Shown: positions 42,944-52,418, counted from the stretch's first letter. The stretch: 64,000 nt of DNA from SMWD01 sp964629475 (GCA_964629475.1 CAZVQW010000010.1:1-64000), one strand, 5' to 3'. Made by a program: numbers and translations. Notes: a model not told the origin generated them from the sequence alone.

Positions 42944-43570
42944 TTGCAGGCAAGGCTAGAGAAACTTGAGATTTTTGATCACAGGGCCATCGATGAGGTT
43001 GCTGAGATTTTTATAAACCAACTGCCTGAAGATTTCTGTTCGCTTATGGGGCCCGGATTCCTGCGCAGGTATTTCCTGCCATATTTCCTGAATATCGAAC
43101 CTCATATTGGGTATATCGCTAAACACGGGGACCGGGTGACCGGTTTCGTATTAGGCGCAAAGGCGAGCGGATATTACCCGAATTTTATAAGAACTCACTT
43201 CATGGCATTGGTAATCTATTCTCTGGCAGCTTGTTTACGCGATATTCGCAAGCTGCCCTATTTTATTGATGTCGGGCGCGTGATGTTCGGTGACGATGCC
43301 TTCGAGCCTTTAGAGCAAGATCTCGAATTACTCTATATCTCAGTGGACAAGAATCACCAGGGAACAGGCATTGGCGCCAAACTTGTAGAAAATTTTCTGC
43401 GACAAGGTCACCAGCTTGAGTTTACCCGATGCGTAGTCAAAACCTTCACAGCCAGCAAGGGCCCCAATCATTTTTATAAAAAATGCGGATTCAAATCACA
43501 GCATCAACATCGGGGTAGAATCTGGTACGCAAAACCCATCACAGCCACAAAGGAAGGATTCTCGGCGTGA
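42944..43570 (+). CDS. GNAT-family N-acetyltransferase
   Basis: Acetyl-CoA-dependent transferase fold, 208 residues. The acetyl-CoA pyrophosphate loop is DKNHQGTGIGAKLVENFLRQ (about residues 133-152), followed by NHFYKKCGFKSQ as the conserved C-terminal GNAT element. It starts with TTG preceded by GGAGG six bases upstream, which fixes the start. The 3' end overlaps the aminotransferase start as GTGA, so acetylation of the amine made by the aminotransferase is a natural reading, by analogy with amino-sugar pathways. Substrate unproven. Confidence 0.78.
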   Translation: MQARLEKLEIFDHRAIDEVAEIFINQLPEDFCSLMGPGFLRRYFLPYFLNIEPHIGYIAKHGDRVTGFVLGAKASGYYPNFIRTHFMALVIYSLAACLRDIRKLPYFIDVGRVMFGDDAFEPLEQDLELLYISVDKNHQGTGIGAKLVENFLRQGHQLEFTRCVVKTFTASKGPNHFYKKCGFKSQHQHRGRIWYAKPITATKEGFSA

Positions 43571-44997
43571 AATCGAACGATCAATCACTTTACGGGTGGG
43601 AAGATTGCCTGGATCTCGATATAGATACGGTTCAGGAAATGTATCAAAATTATGTCAATCCGAGGCAGGTTGACTTGATTGGGTCGTTTGGCTTCGGGAG
43701 GATACTTGCCAAATCCGCCAGTGGCTTACGGATTGTTACAACCGACGGTCACGAGATTCTGGATTTTACCGGCGGCGTTGGCGTGCTGAATCACGGCCAT
43801 AATCATCCGCGGATTCTCGAAGCGAGAAAACGATTCCAGGATCAACAACGCATGGAAGTTCACAAGAACTTCCTGTCTCCGTATATTGCCGCACTCAGTC
43901 ACAACATAGCCCAGCTTCTTCCTGAAGATCTCGATATCAGTTATTTCTGCAACTCAGGCGCCGAGGCGGTTGAGGGAGCCGTCAAGCTTGCTTACAAATA
44001 CCATAACGGCAAGCGCAACCATATCCTGCATGCAGACATTTCATTCCACGGCAAATTATTGGGCTCGGCCGGGCTAACCGGCTCAACAGAGGTAAGTTTC
44101 GAGTTTCCGACGATTCCCGGTATCGGGAGCTTCACATACGGCTGCATCGACAGCGTCAAAGCTGCCGTAAATAAATATCGCTCTGCTTCGGGTGAGTCAG
44201 ATATCTATGCCATCATCCTGGAGCCGTTCAATGCCACCACACTCAGAGGTTGTACAACCGATTTCCTGAAAGAACTAAGAACCCTTTGCACTGATAACAA
44301 TATCGTACTGATTTTCGATGAGGTCTATTCCTGCTGGGCAAAAACCGGAGAACTGTTTCATTTCATGGAACATCAGGTCGTACCGGATATTGTCACCATG
44401 GCGAAGTCTTTAGGCGGAGGCAAGGCGTCAATTTCAGGTTACACAACTCGAAAACCTTTCTTTATGAAGGCCTACGGCAGCCTGAATCATTCGATCATCC
44501 ACTCCACCACCTACAATGGTTTTGGCGAGGAAACGGCTACCGCCATTGAAGCGATCAATATCGTGGTCGAAGACGACTATGTGGGGCGATCGAAGAGAAT
44601 ATTTACTCAGTTGAATGGGGGCCTACGAAAACTGCAAGAAAAGTATCCGGATGTCATTTCCGACGTTCGAGGCAGCGGCGCGCTGAATGGCATCATCCTG
44701 AATGACTCTGTGATTCCGGGCCTGAAAAAAGCACTTTCATTTGTGCCGAGTGAATTTTTCAGTGATGAATGTTTTATGGTGAAATTATTGACGGCGGCGG
44801 TAATCTCCGAGTTATACAATGAGCATTCAATACTGACCTTTTATGGCGTAAACCGGGAAGTTCCCTTGATAGTATCTCCGTCATTGATTGCCGATGAGAA
44901 GGATATCGAAATATTCCTGCATGCTCTCGATCAAACGTTGTCAATCGGTCGCCTGAAACTGATGCTCAAGTTTGCGCGATTTAAATTCAGCAAGTAA
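43567..44997 (+). CDS. Class III PLP-dependent aminotransferase
   Basis: Fold-type I PLP enzyme of 476 residues. ILDFTGGVGVLNHGHNHPRI is the N-terminal class III signature, ISYFCNSGAEAVEGAVKLAY binds the PLP phosphate, VLIFDEVYSCWAKTG carries the pyridine-nitrogen Asp, and VTMAKSLGGGKASISGY contains the PLP lysine (Lys280). This family acts on omega-amino or aldehyde groups rather than the nucleotide-sugar ketones handled by DegT-type enzymes, which is notable in a glycan locus. Start is GTG 43567, coupled to the GNAT stop. The small protein gene begins 8 bases after its stop. Confidence 0.86.
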   Translation: MKSNDQSLYGWEDCLDLDIDTVQEMYQNYVNPRQVDLIGSFGFGRILAKSASGLRIVTTDGHEILDFTGGVGVLNHGHNHPRILEARKRFQDQQRMEVHKNFLSPYIAALSHNIAQLLPEDLDISYFCNSGAEAVEGAVKLAYKYHNGKRNHILHADISFHGKLLGSAGLTGSTEVSFEFPTIPGIGSFTYGCIDSVKAAVNKYRSASGESDIYAIILEPFNATTLRGCTTDFLKELRTLCTDNNIVLIFDEVYSCWAKTGELFHFMEHQVVPDIVTMAKSLGGGKASISGYTTRKPFFMKAYGSLNHSIIHSTTYNGFGEETATAIEAINIVVEDDYVGRSKRIFTQLNGGLRKLQEKYPDVISDVRGSGALNGIILNDSVIPGLKKALSFVPSEFFSDECFMVKLLTAAVISELYNEHSILTFYGVNREVPLIVSPSLIADEKDIEIFLHALDQTLSIGRLKLMLKFARFKFSK

Positions 44998-45004
44998 CCT
45001 CACC

Positions 45005-45367
45005 ATGTGGAAATCAAGCGTCCGCGGCATCATCCTGAACCAGACCAACTTTTCTTTCCAGGGTACAGCAGAGGCTGATATCGACCAAATTTCACGTGAG
45101 GTTTTTACGATGCTGGATCACCTTGCCTGGTTCCACAGGATACCCGTCCTGATACTTGCCTCGGCAACAACCCTAGTTTGCTTCATCAGACATTTGCAAT
45201 GCCTGGATGATCTGGATGATAAAAAGAGGCGGCAGTTTATTAACAGCGCCTCGAGATTCCCTCTTTGGGGCTTATTCCACAAACTGATTGGCTCGATTTC
45301 GCTTCTCCATTTTTTTGATCAACATTCCCTGCCGAAGGACATGAAGCTTGCAAGTCCACGGTCCTGA
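45005..45367 (+). CDS. Small protein upstream of GMC oxidoreductase, unknown
   Basis: A 120-residue protein. Its central part has a hydrophobic segment (FHRIPVLILASATTLVCFI, about residues 43-61) and a basic, aromatic second half (FINSASRFPLWGLFHKLIGS). I do not recognise a family. It starts 8 bases after the aminotransferase stop and its end overlaps the start of the GMC oxidoreductase by 20 bases. Some GMC dehydrogenases have a small partner subunit encoded immediately upstream, so it may be such a partner for the enzyme that follows; that is inference from position. Confidence 0.6.
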   Translation: MWKSSVRGIILNQTNFSFQGTAEADIDQISREVFTMLDHLAWFHRIPVLILASATTLVCFIRHLQCLDDLDDKKRRQFINSASRFPLWGLFHKLIGSISLLHFFDQHSLPKDMKLASPRS

Positions 45368-46832
45368 AGACATTACCGGTGAAATCAGGTGCGATTATCT
45401 GGTCATCGGATCCGGCGCCGGAGCCAGCGTTGCCGGCCTGGAACTGGCCAGGGCAGGCCGTAATGTGATTCTCATTGAGGAAGGCAGACATCACCCCACC
45501 GAATCATTTGGATCCGACATAGGGAAACAAACTGCCGAACTCTACAGGAACGGTGGTACCACACCAATTCTGGGCAAACCTTCTATTGCATTTGCCGAAG
45601 GCCGAAGCGTAGGCGGAACCACCGTCATCAACGGCGGACTGATCTGGCGGACACCTCCCTGGGTCCTGGATGAATGGCAACAGGAATACGGTTTACAGGG
45701 ATTTGGCCAGGATAACCTCGAAAGACACTTCCGGGCCGTAGAGAAAAACCTCAATGTCGTACAAACAGAAGTCAATCAAAACTCGGGAAACCTGGACTCG
45801 GTAAAGCTTCATGAAGGAGCAAAACAACTTGGATGGAAGTCTGTAGTTGTCCCGCGGGCCGTCCGAGACTGCAAGAGCTCCAACCTGTGTCCCACTGGAT
45901 GCCCGACAGGGGCCAAGCAGAGTATGGCTATAACTTATCTTCCGCAGGCTATAGGCCATGGTGCTCAACTATATTCTGAATGCAAAGCGCTTAAGATTGA
46001 GTATGCGGGTAATAAGGTAACGGGGGTGCTGGTAAGAGTGGGTCACTCCGGAAACCGAATTATTCGGTTTAAGTGCGATCATCTCATTCTCGGGGCAGGC
46101 GCAATACAATCACCTCATCTATTACGACGCAGTAAAATAATTTCCCGAGGCTCTGCCTTTCAATTTCATCTCAATCTGAAATTTGTGGTGGAGTTCTCTG
46201 ACCCTGTCGAGTCAGAGAATGGCACTATCTTCACCACCCAGATGCAAGAATTTCTTCGCGATGGAATGCTGCTGACAGCAGCTAATATCAAACCGGCGTA
46301 TATAGCTCTTTCATTTGCTACTCGAACGGCAAAGGGAATCGAGTCGGTCCTGAGCCGATATGATCACCTTGCAATCTGTACGGCAATGGTTCGACCCAAG
46401 GGCATGGGGCGAATCAACAGCTCCCTCGGGGAGCAGCCTTTTCTTTGGTCCAGACTTGATAAAACCGATGCTCAGTTGATCAGGAAAGCTTGCCTAAGAT
46501 CGATCAGGGTTTTTTTTGCGGCCAGGGCCAGGAAAGTCTATTTACCGTTGGCGGGAAATCCTTGTGTCACCTCGTTCTCACAGGCTGAACAGTTATTGAC
46601 CGGCACTCCCGCAAAGGACTTTGAGCTGGTCTCCGTTCATGTGATGTCCTCTCTCCCCATGGCAACACTCGACAGGAGAAATCTGGTTGACGGCACAGGA
46701 AAGCTGACTGACTGCAAGAATTTGCACGTCATGGATGCCAGTATTCTGCCTTCCAATATCGGAGAAAGTCCACAAGGCACCATTATGGCGTTCGTCCACG
46801 AGCTGGTCGAACGTTATCTTGAACAAAACTGA
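45348..46832 (+). CDS. GMC-family FAD oxidoreductase with Cys-rich motif
   Basis: Flavoprotein of 494 residues. DYLVIGSGAGASVAGLELAR (about residues 16-35) binds FAD; AEGRSVGGTTVINGGLIWRT is a GMC signature. CKSSNLCPTGCPTGAKQSMA is a Cys-containing motif shared with fatty-alcohol-oxidase-like GMC proteins; VMDASILPSNIGESPQGTIM near the end is the second FAD and active-site region. It begins with TTG preceded by AAGGA. It is only distantly related to the GMC protein at 33.7-35.2 kb. In this operon it could make the aldehyde used by the class III aminotransferase. It converges on the STELLO-like gene. Confidence 0.82.
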   Translation: MQVHGPEDITGEIRCDYLVIGSGAGASVAGLELARAGRNVILIEEGRHHPTESFGSDIGKQTAELYRNGGTTPILGKPSIAFAEGRSVGGTTVINGGLIWRTPPWVLDEWQQEYGLQGFGQDNLERHFRAVEKNLNVVQTEVNQNSGNLDSVKLHEGAKQLGWKSVVVPRAVRDCKSSNLCPTGCPTGAKQSMAITYLPQAIGHGAQLYSECKALKIEYAGNKVTGVLVRVGHSGNRIIRFKCDHLILGAGAIQSPHLLRRSKIISRGSAFQFHLNLKFVVEFSDPVESENGTIFTTQMQEFLRDGMLLTAANIKPAYIALSFATRTAKGIESVLSRYDHLAICTAMVRPKGMGRINSSLGEQPFLWSRLDKTDAQLIRKACLRSIRVFFAARARKVYLPLAGNPCVTSFSQAEQLLTGTPAKDFELVSVHVMSSLPMATLDRRNLVDGTGKLTDCKNLHVMDASILPSNIGESPQGTIMAFVHELVERYLEQN

Positions 46833-46875
46833 CCGACCCAGCGAAATAATTACCGGATCTGATCGATCAATGAAA

Positions 46876-47877
46876 TCAGAGATCGAGTTTTTGTAGCTCA
46901 TCAAGCCACAAGTCGACCAATTCTGTTTCCGCCGGTCCCACAATCTTTTCTTTGACCAGAGCGCGATAAATGTCGCTTAATTGCTGCTGCATTGACTCCC
47001 CGGAAACTATCGCATTTTGCGCAACATCTATTACCTTTCGGGCGTTCAAGTAAACTGGCACCTCATCCTCGAAGTCTTTCACGAAGTCATGAACATTTCT
47101 TTCCTGAAATACCGTTGCTTCAAAGAATCCGAGCCGATAATCATGATCCCACAAGATCACCTGGCCAATTAATCCGCGAAGAATATCGGTAAACCGGAAG
47201 CTTACATGGGATGGCAAATATAGAAGCGGGAATGCCTCCTTATACGAAATCGTATTTTGCGAATTGTATGGCGATATGGTGCCTCTATCCAAAACAATCG
47301 GTTTCCGATTCTCGAATGTACAGGGAGAATTAATAACCAACCGATAAATCGCATCGACGTCCGGATCGCCGTTTGCAAGACCCTGCCACACCGGCACGCT
47401 AGCATTCTTTACATTCAGGGCCTGTTTGAAATCGAGCGCCTGTTGCGACCGAACACAATCCAGCGGCAGGCCTCGGGGCCAGATATGCTGATCGGTAAAA
47501 TACGAATAGACATTAATAAAACCCTGATCCTGCGGTGAACAGGAAAAAGTGCCATCACGCTCCGGCATATACCAGTTGTCCAGAGGTAAATTATCGTCAT
47601 CCGTATCGACAATTACCTGAAAACCCAAGTTAATGGCTTCCAAATATCCGATATTTTTCCTGGAATAATGACAAACAGGAAGACTCGATCCAAATGCCTC
47701 ATACTTTTTTAGCTGATCTTCAACGGACAGATAGATGACGTCATCCAGGCGCCAATCACCCGGAGTTTTGGTATCACCGACCACTATTGTCTTCACTGAA
47801 TCGAGATCGGCATAACCCTCGACGGCCTTGGTAGGCGATGCGATCGACGTAATAACGATAGCTGCTTGTTTAATCAT
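46876..47877 (-). CDS. STELLO (DUF288)-like glycosyltransferase
   Basis: A 333-residue cytoplasmic protein resembling the glycosyltransferase domain of plant and protist STELLO proteins. Recognisable parts: AAIVITSIASPTKAVEGYAD at the start, VGDTKTPGDWRLDDVIYLSV, then SLPVCHYSRKNIGYLEAINL and the acidic catalytic-type segment VIVDTDDDNLPLDNWYMPE (about residues 87-105). The later part includes RGTISPYNSQNTISYKEAFP. No signal or membrane anchor is seen. In plants STELLO proteins work in the Golgi in cellulose synthesis; bacterial members are uncharacterised. It is 16 bases downstream of a GT2 gene and probably transcribed with it. Confidence 0.76.
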   Translation of the reverse strand: MIKQAAIVITSIASPTKAVEGYADLDSVKTIVVGDTKTPGDWRLDDVIYLSVEDQLKKYEAFGSSLPVCHYSRKNIGYLEAINLGFQVIVDTDDDNLPLDNWYMPERDGTFSCSPQDQGFINVYSYFTDQHIWPRGLPLDCVRSQQALDFKQALNVKNASVPVWQGLANGDPDVDAIYRLVINSPCTFENRKPIVLDRGTISPYNSQNTISYKEAFPLLYLPSHVSFRFTDILRGLIGQVILWDHDYRLGFFEATVFQERNVHDFVKDFEDEVPVYLNARKVIDVAQNAIVSGESMQQQLSDIYRALVKEKIVGPAETELVDLWLDELQKLDL

Positions 47878-47893
47878 ATATTTTCCGTTTCTC

Positions 47894-48643
47894 TTACCGG
47901 ATTGTCAGAGAGGCCAGACTGGGCGCACGCCCAAGAATCCTCAGAAGAAAATAATAGCCGAGGCAATATATGGAATTCCTGATCGCTTTGCCCGAAATAC
48001 TGTGTGACGGAGACTTGTAAACAATAGGAACCTCCTTGTATTGCGTATGACGTAACAGATATCTGATTTCTGTTTGATAGAAATGAGCCCATGACTTAAG
48101 CCTGTATGAGAGTATTTTCTCCACTATATTTCGGTCAAAAGCCTCGAAACCGGAGGTCATATCCTCAAGCTTCGTCCCCAAAAGAATATTAGACAAAAGC
48201 GTTCCGGCTTTAGACAGAAAAGCGCGCTTCATCGGCGGTCTGATATTCCGCCCTCCGCGCATGTACCGACTGCCGAACACGCATTGATTGCCTGCCGACA
48301 ACCCCCCCAGGAAAACAGGGATTTCATTGGGATCATGCGACAAACCACCATCCATCTCTATGATGGCATCATGGCCACCGGCATACGCTTCTCTCAATCC
48401 TCTGACATAAGCATCAACGACATTCCGATTTTCCGGAGCCCAGACTGTCGTAAATCGCTCATCGACACTCGAGAGCTGCCTGGAAAGAGTTAATGTTTGA
48501 TCCTTAGATACGGCATCAATAATGATATAGACATGTCCCGTATCAAGAGAATCGAGAACACTCTTAAGACTATCGGTGAACCGCTCGAATGTCTCTTCTT
48601 CATTGGCCATAGGAACGATAACGGCAAAATCCATGTTATGCAT
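47894..48643 (-). CDS. GT2 glycosyltransferase
   Basis: GT2 enzyme of about 249 residues, DPM1-like. FAVIVPMANEEETFERFTD opens the fold, YIIIDAVSKDQTLTLSRQL is the nucleotide site, and AIIEMDGGLSHDPNEIPVFL the catalytic loop with a DGG in place of DAD. LEDMTSGFEAFDRNIVEKIL follows. Start codons at 48652 (TTG), 48643 (ATG) and 48634 (ATG) are possible. Probable partner of the STELLO-like gene downstream and possibly of the divergent membrane protein at 49.0 kb. Confidence 0.78.
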   Translation of the reverse strand: MHNMDFAVIVPMANEEETFERFTDSLKSVLDSLDTGHVYIIIDAVSKDQTLTLSRQLSSVDERFTTVWAPENRNVVDAYVRGLREAYAGGHDAIIEMDGGLSHDPNEIPVFLGGLSAGNQCVFGSRYMRGGRNIRPPMKRAFLSKAGTLLSNILLGTKLEDMTSGFEAFDRNIVEKILSYRLKSWAHFYQTEIRYLLRHTQYKEVPIVYKSPSHSISGKAIRNSIYCLGYYFLLRILGRAPSLASLTIR

Positions 48644-49044
48644 GCCAGTCAAACCTGACAGGACACAGCGGACAGCGCCAGATCTGCAGTAATGCAGAAC
48701 ATTCCTGCGTAATTATAATGTCTCTGTCTATTGGATGGCGTATCTCGTACACCCATGGAATGCTCCGGCAATTAGTCCTTAGAACCCTAAACAATCCCGG
48801 GACAATGACCCGAGTAAAAAATATCCATGATCCCTCGATTGGCAAATATGTTGAGTAAAAGCCCTGTTCCTTCAAGATTAATCTACAATCGAATGGCCCG
48901 GCTTACGGCCAGTTCAGAGCATCCGCGATAGTAGATTGGGTGCCGCGCAAACACAACTACAGGCAGAGAATACATGCGAAATCCAGCCACCAAGTGTTAC
49001 AGTTGAATTTTTGTGATGAAACTCACACGAATGCTCCGTCAGGA
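48644..49044. other. Divergent intergenic region, 401 bases
   Basis: Between the GT2 (minus) and the membrane glycosyltransferase (plus); it should contain both promoters. A minus-strand frame of 79 codons ends here at 48636 and overlaps the GT2 start by eight bases; its last codons read SALLQIWRCPLCPVRFDWHA, but it has no ribosome site and is not called as a gene. A plus-strand extension of the membrane protein frame to 48940 is judged non-coding. Confidence 0.4.
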
Positions 49045-50847
49045 ATGATGTTTAGCACAATCCGTAAAAATTGGGCGCTAACCCTGTCCCTGTTTCTGTT
49101 TATCGCTCTCGGCGCCATATTCTTTCCTTCGGCAGGCAGAGATGATGACCATATTGCATATTGGAGCGCAAATTCACTGTTAGAGCATGGCGAGATCGTC
49201 AACTACAATGGCGAACGCTTGGAACAAGGCTCCAGCCTTGGATATGTTGCCCTGATAACGGTTGTCAGTGGAATCTCCCGGTTACGGGTACCGGAAATTG
49301 CCGTACCAACGGCCATCATCTCCGGAATCCTGCTGCTGTTCGTGCTTAACGGGTTTAACTTGTTCTTTGACAGAAGAGTTGTGAATTTCGCTCTTCTGAT
49401 CACCGCCACATCTTTTCCTTTTACATATTGGTCGTTCTCGGGGCTGGAAACGTCAACATACGCACTAACCCTGATCTCTTTCTGTTTTGTTTTCCTGAAA
49501 ACAACCCAAGATTCGGGCAGGACTTGGAAGCATCTATATCTCTTTCCAATAATTCTGGTACTTCAGCTCTTACGCCCCGAGGCATTCTTTATCATTGGCC
49601 TGGCAGTTGGCTTATTCTGGCTGCTCCGAATAGCTATAGAAATTCGCGCCAACTACAGGGCAACTACGCTGATCCAGACAGTTCTTCGATCGAACTCTAC
49701 TAGATTATCCGCATCGGTCATTCTTGCTAATTTTATTGCATTCATCCCCTTATTATCGTTTCGTTACATCTACTTTGGCAGCTTTTTTCCGCAACCTGTT
49801 CTATCAAAGCTTTTCGGAATTTTTCCGGGCTTGCACTCAGGCATACCAATAATACCTAGCAGCAAATACATCATTGAGTTCTTCATCCAGAATCTGGTCC
49901 TGACGGGTTCGATTGTTGTATTGCTCTGTACTGTATTCAAGATATTAAGCAAAGGTGAAAACAAAAATAATACGCCACTTGAAATCTTGGTTGCATTTAT
50001 CCTGTCCCAGTTCACTTTTATCATGCTGTCAGGACCAGACTGGATGGAAGCATTTCGCTTTGTCGCACCGATAGTCCCAATACTGTCATTGCTGACTGCG
50101 CTTTTTTTCTATCGGCTATGCCTCAATCATGTAAAAATTAAAACCCCTCTTGTTGCAATCCTGATCTGCGTGCAAACAGCCGGATTCGGATATTTTGTCA
50201 TCAACGATTCTTCGTCTGTGCCTTTGTGGGCGACCAGAAATAATGTTACCCGGGAAATTCCCGGCGCCCGGAATTACTCATGGTTATCCAGGGCCAACAC
50301 ACATCATCTCCGCGATATACCGGTAGTCGAGGCACTTAATGCCACGATCGAAAAACTTGAACCGATCATGAACGATCGACCTGTTGTTATTACGAGCTAT
50401 CAGGCAGGGTTCGTGATGTATCATGTCGCAAAGAAGAACTTTGGCAAGATTTACTTTATTGACCTGGTAGGTCTGACGGATACCGCAATAACAAAATGCC
50501 CGCCACTGAAAATCGAAACCCAGCGGCTCAGAGATTCAGCGGCACGCAAACAGCAACTAGGACACCTTGGTGTATTACGTTACCTGGTCACAGAGAGCGG
50601 TAAAGCGGGAACCTGCTTCAGCCCACGTCCGGATATCATCTATTTAATGAGTGAAGTCGAGGGGCTTGCACCGGAACTCAAGGAGCTGGGATACGAGTTT
50701 ACTTTCAACAACACCGGTGACATCTCACTTGATTTTGGGAAAAGCACTTTTTACGGAGGTTACCTGGTTGATCGGGACCTATTCACGAAGGCCGGGCTAA
50801 AATTTAAGCAGTCACACATTTCCGTCGATCATCAGGTGCTCCAATGA
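49045..50847 (+). CDS. GT-C-like membrane glycosyltransferase
   Basis: A 600-residue integral membrane protein with about ten helices in the first 430 residues and a soluble C-terminal part. After the first helix (9-28) the loop PSAGRDDDHIAYWSANSLL carries three Asp residues (33-35), the position of catalytic acids in GT-C enzymes. Family relationship beyond GT-C is not clear. The frame opens at GTG 48940 but tandem ATGs at 49045/49048 with AGGA immediately upstream give a proper N-terminus. It is followed 43 bases later by a second GT-C-like gene. Confidence 0.66.
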   Translation: MMFSTIRKNWALTLSLFLFIALGAIFFPSAGRDDDHIAYWSANSLLEHGEIVNYNGERLEQGSSLGYVALITVVSGISRLRVPEIAVPTAIISGILLLFVLNGFNLFFDRRVVNFALLITATSFPFTYWSFSGLETSTYALTLISFCFVFLKTTQDSGRTWKHLYLFPIILVLQLLRPEAFFIIGLAVGLFWLLRIAIEIRANYRATTLIQTVLRSNSTRLSASVILANFIAFIPLLSFRYIYFGSFFPQPVLSKLFGIFPGLHSGIPIIPSSKYIIEFFIQNLVLTGSIVVLLCTVFKILSKGENKNNTPLEILVAFILSQFTFIMLSGPDWMEAFRFVAPIVPILSLLTALFFYRLCLNHVKIKTPLVAILICVQTAGFGYFVINDSSSVPLWATRNNVTREIPGARNYSWLSRANTHHLRDIPVVEALNATIEKLEPIMNDRPVVITSYQAGFVMYHVAKKNFGKIYFIDLVGLTDTAITKCPPLKIETQRLRDSAARKQQLGHLGVLRYLVTESGKAGTCFSPRPDIIYLMSEVEGLAPELKELGYEFTFNNTGDISLDFGKSTFYGGYLVDRDLFTKAGLKFKQSHISVDHQVLQ

Positions 50848-50890
50848 GAATTTCACTCGTCTCCAGTGAATCTTCAGCACGAGTTCAAAG

Positions 50891-52414
50891 ATGAACAACC
50901 AGCTGGAATCCTTACAAATTTCAGTTCTCGGGCACAGGATCAGCATCTATGTAATTCTGTCTCTCCTGTTATTGCTTACCGCCGCCACGCTGAGGTTCCA
51001 TGACCTCTCGCAAAGATCCATGTGGATAGATGAGGCCGCAGCAGCCATTTATTCGCAGGGATCACTTGCGCAGACAGTCGACAATACCCGACATCACAAC
51101 ACTTCACCGCTCGTCTATCCCCTGATCCTTTATGCGCTACAGAAGGTCGAAAGAAGCGCAGGTAGTGTACGATTGCCGTCGGCCGTGTTCAGCCTGCTCG
51201 CCGTCCTAGTCATGCTCCTTTTACCACGGGCCGGAGCAGACCGGCGTGCCGCTTTCATAGCTGCGACTGTGCTCACCCTGTCATCCAGCCAGATTCACTG
51301 GGCGCAGGAGGCCAGGGAGTATTCACTCTCTGTTCTGCTGGCGGCGTTGATGATCTACGGTCTCCTGAGCTTTCTGAATAGCAAAGGCAGAAAACGCGCG
51401 GCTCTGTACGCGTCGTTGTTCGCCGCGCCACTGGTCCAGTATGGTCTCGTTCTGTTCGGATTCGCCGTAATCGGAACCCTGGGGCTTGCAGGCCTACTCC
51501 GTCGCAGGCCCTTCATCGGGGACGTCGTCAAGTCCGGCATCGCATTGGCTACGAGCGGTGTCATCTCATTGATCCTGACGCTGCGCTATCAGTGGCGAGC
51601 CAACGCCAACATCCACCTCAGTGACTATTTTTATGATGGCAGTCTTTTTGACCTGACGTCACTGGCAACATTTCTGGCTGGCAATACCTATTCCCTGCTC
51701 AAATACCTGATGCTTGGCGAAATGCTCCTGGGCGTATTCCTGGTCGCACTCGCAGTTTACGCCTGCCGCTTCACCTGCAGTATGGCGATGGAACGACAAA
51801 CTTCCTATGAGTTACCGCTATTCCTGTTTGCCATCACGATCGCCGCTGCCGCCGTTCTGGCTGACGCGTACACTTATGGTGCCGCCCACCAATGCCTCTA
51901 TCTGGCTCCGGCGACCGCGCTGGCCTTCGGCGGCGCATCAGTCGCGGTTGCCGACTCGCTGAAGGGCAGGGAGCGAATAGCCTGGACCGGCATGGTAATG
52001 CTGGTAGTCCTGACCTCCGGCGCCCTGACACTGAAGGATCGAAATCCCTACGCGGAGATCGAGGACATCAAAAGTGTGCTCTCCTACCTCCAGGAATCTC
52101 CGAGTCGAGACTACCCGGTGTATGTCTACCCCGGCGCCAGACCGGCGCTGACGTTCTATGGCATATCCGGGGATCGATTCGTATTCGGTGAACTCTACCC
52201 ACAATTTGATCCGGCTGGATTTCGTAACGAAATCAGTTCGGCGATGGATCGCGGTACCGGCCGGCTATGGATCATCCTGTCCAGTGTAGTGCCCGATGTG
52301 GAAGACTTCATCGTGTCTGAAATACCGGGGGAGTGGCATTTGGAAAAGAAGGTCGATGCGACGAAGGCGAGCCTGTATCTTGCATCAAGGCCAACGAGCC
52401 TAATCAAGGATTAA
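50891..52414 (+). CDS. GT39/ArnT-like membrane glycosyltransferase
   Basis: A 507-residue integral membrane protein with about eleven helices. After the first helix (19-34) comes FHDLSQRSMWIDEAAAAIYS, whose Asp47-Glu48 is the catalytic-type acidic pair of family 39 and ArnT-like GT-C enzymes. SQIHWAQEAREYSLSVLLAA at about residues 135-155 is another widely conserved motif of this group (QxxRxY-like). A soluble C-terminal tail of about 100 residues lies outside. Co-directional with the previous GT-C gene and converging on the small methyltransferase gene with four bases between. Confidence 0.8.
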   Translation: MNNQLESLQISVLGHRISIYVILSLLLLLTAATLRFHDLSQRSMWIDEAAAAIYSQGSLAQTVDNTRHHNTSPLVYPLILYALQKVERSAGSVRLPSAVFSLLAVLVMLLLPRAGADRRAAFIAATVLTLSSSQIHWAQEAREYSLSVLLAALMIYGLLSFLNSKGRKRAALYASLFAAPLVQYGLVLFGFAVIGTLGLAGLLRRRPFIGDVVKSGIALATSGVISLILTLRYQWRANANIHLSDYFYDGSLFDLTSLATFLAGNTYSLLKYLMLGEMLLGVFLVALAVYACRFTCSMAMERQTSYELPLFLFAITIAAAAVLADAYTYGAAHQCLYLAPATALAFGGASVAVADSLKGRERIAWTGMVMLVVLTSGALTLKDRNPYAEIEDIKSVLSYLQESPSRDYPVYVYPGARPALTFYGISGDRFVFGELYPQFDPAGFRNEISSAMDRGTGRLWIILSSVVPDVEDFIVSEIPGEWHLEKKVDATKASLYLASRPTSLIKD

Positions 52415-52418
52415 GTTA

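Noticed and set aside
48940..49044. GTG-initiated extension of the 49.0 kb membrane protein
   Set aside because: The 35 added residues are polar and lack a ribosome site, while tandem ATGs with AGGA follow directly before the first helix.
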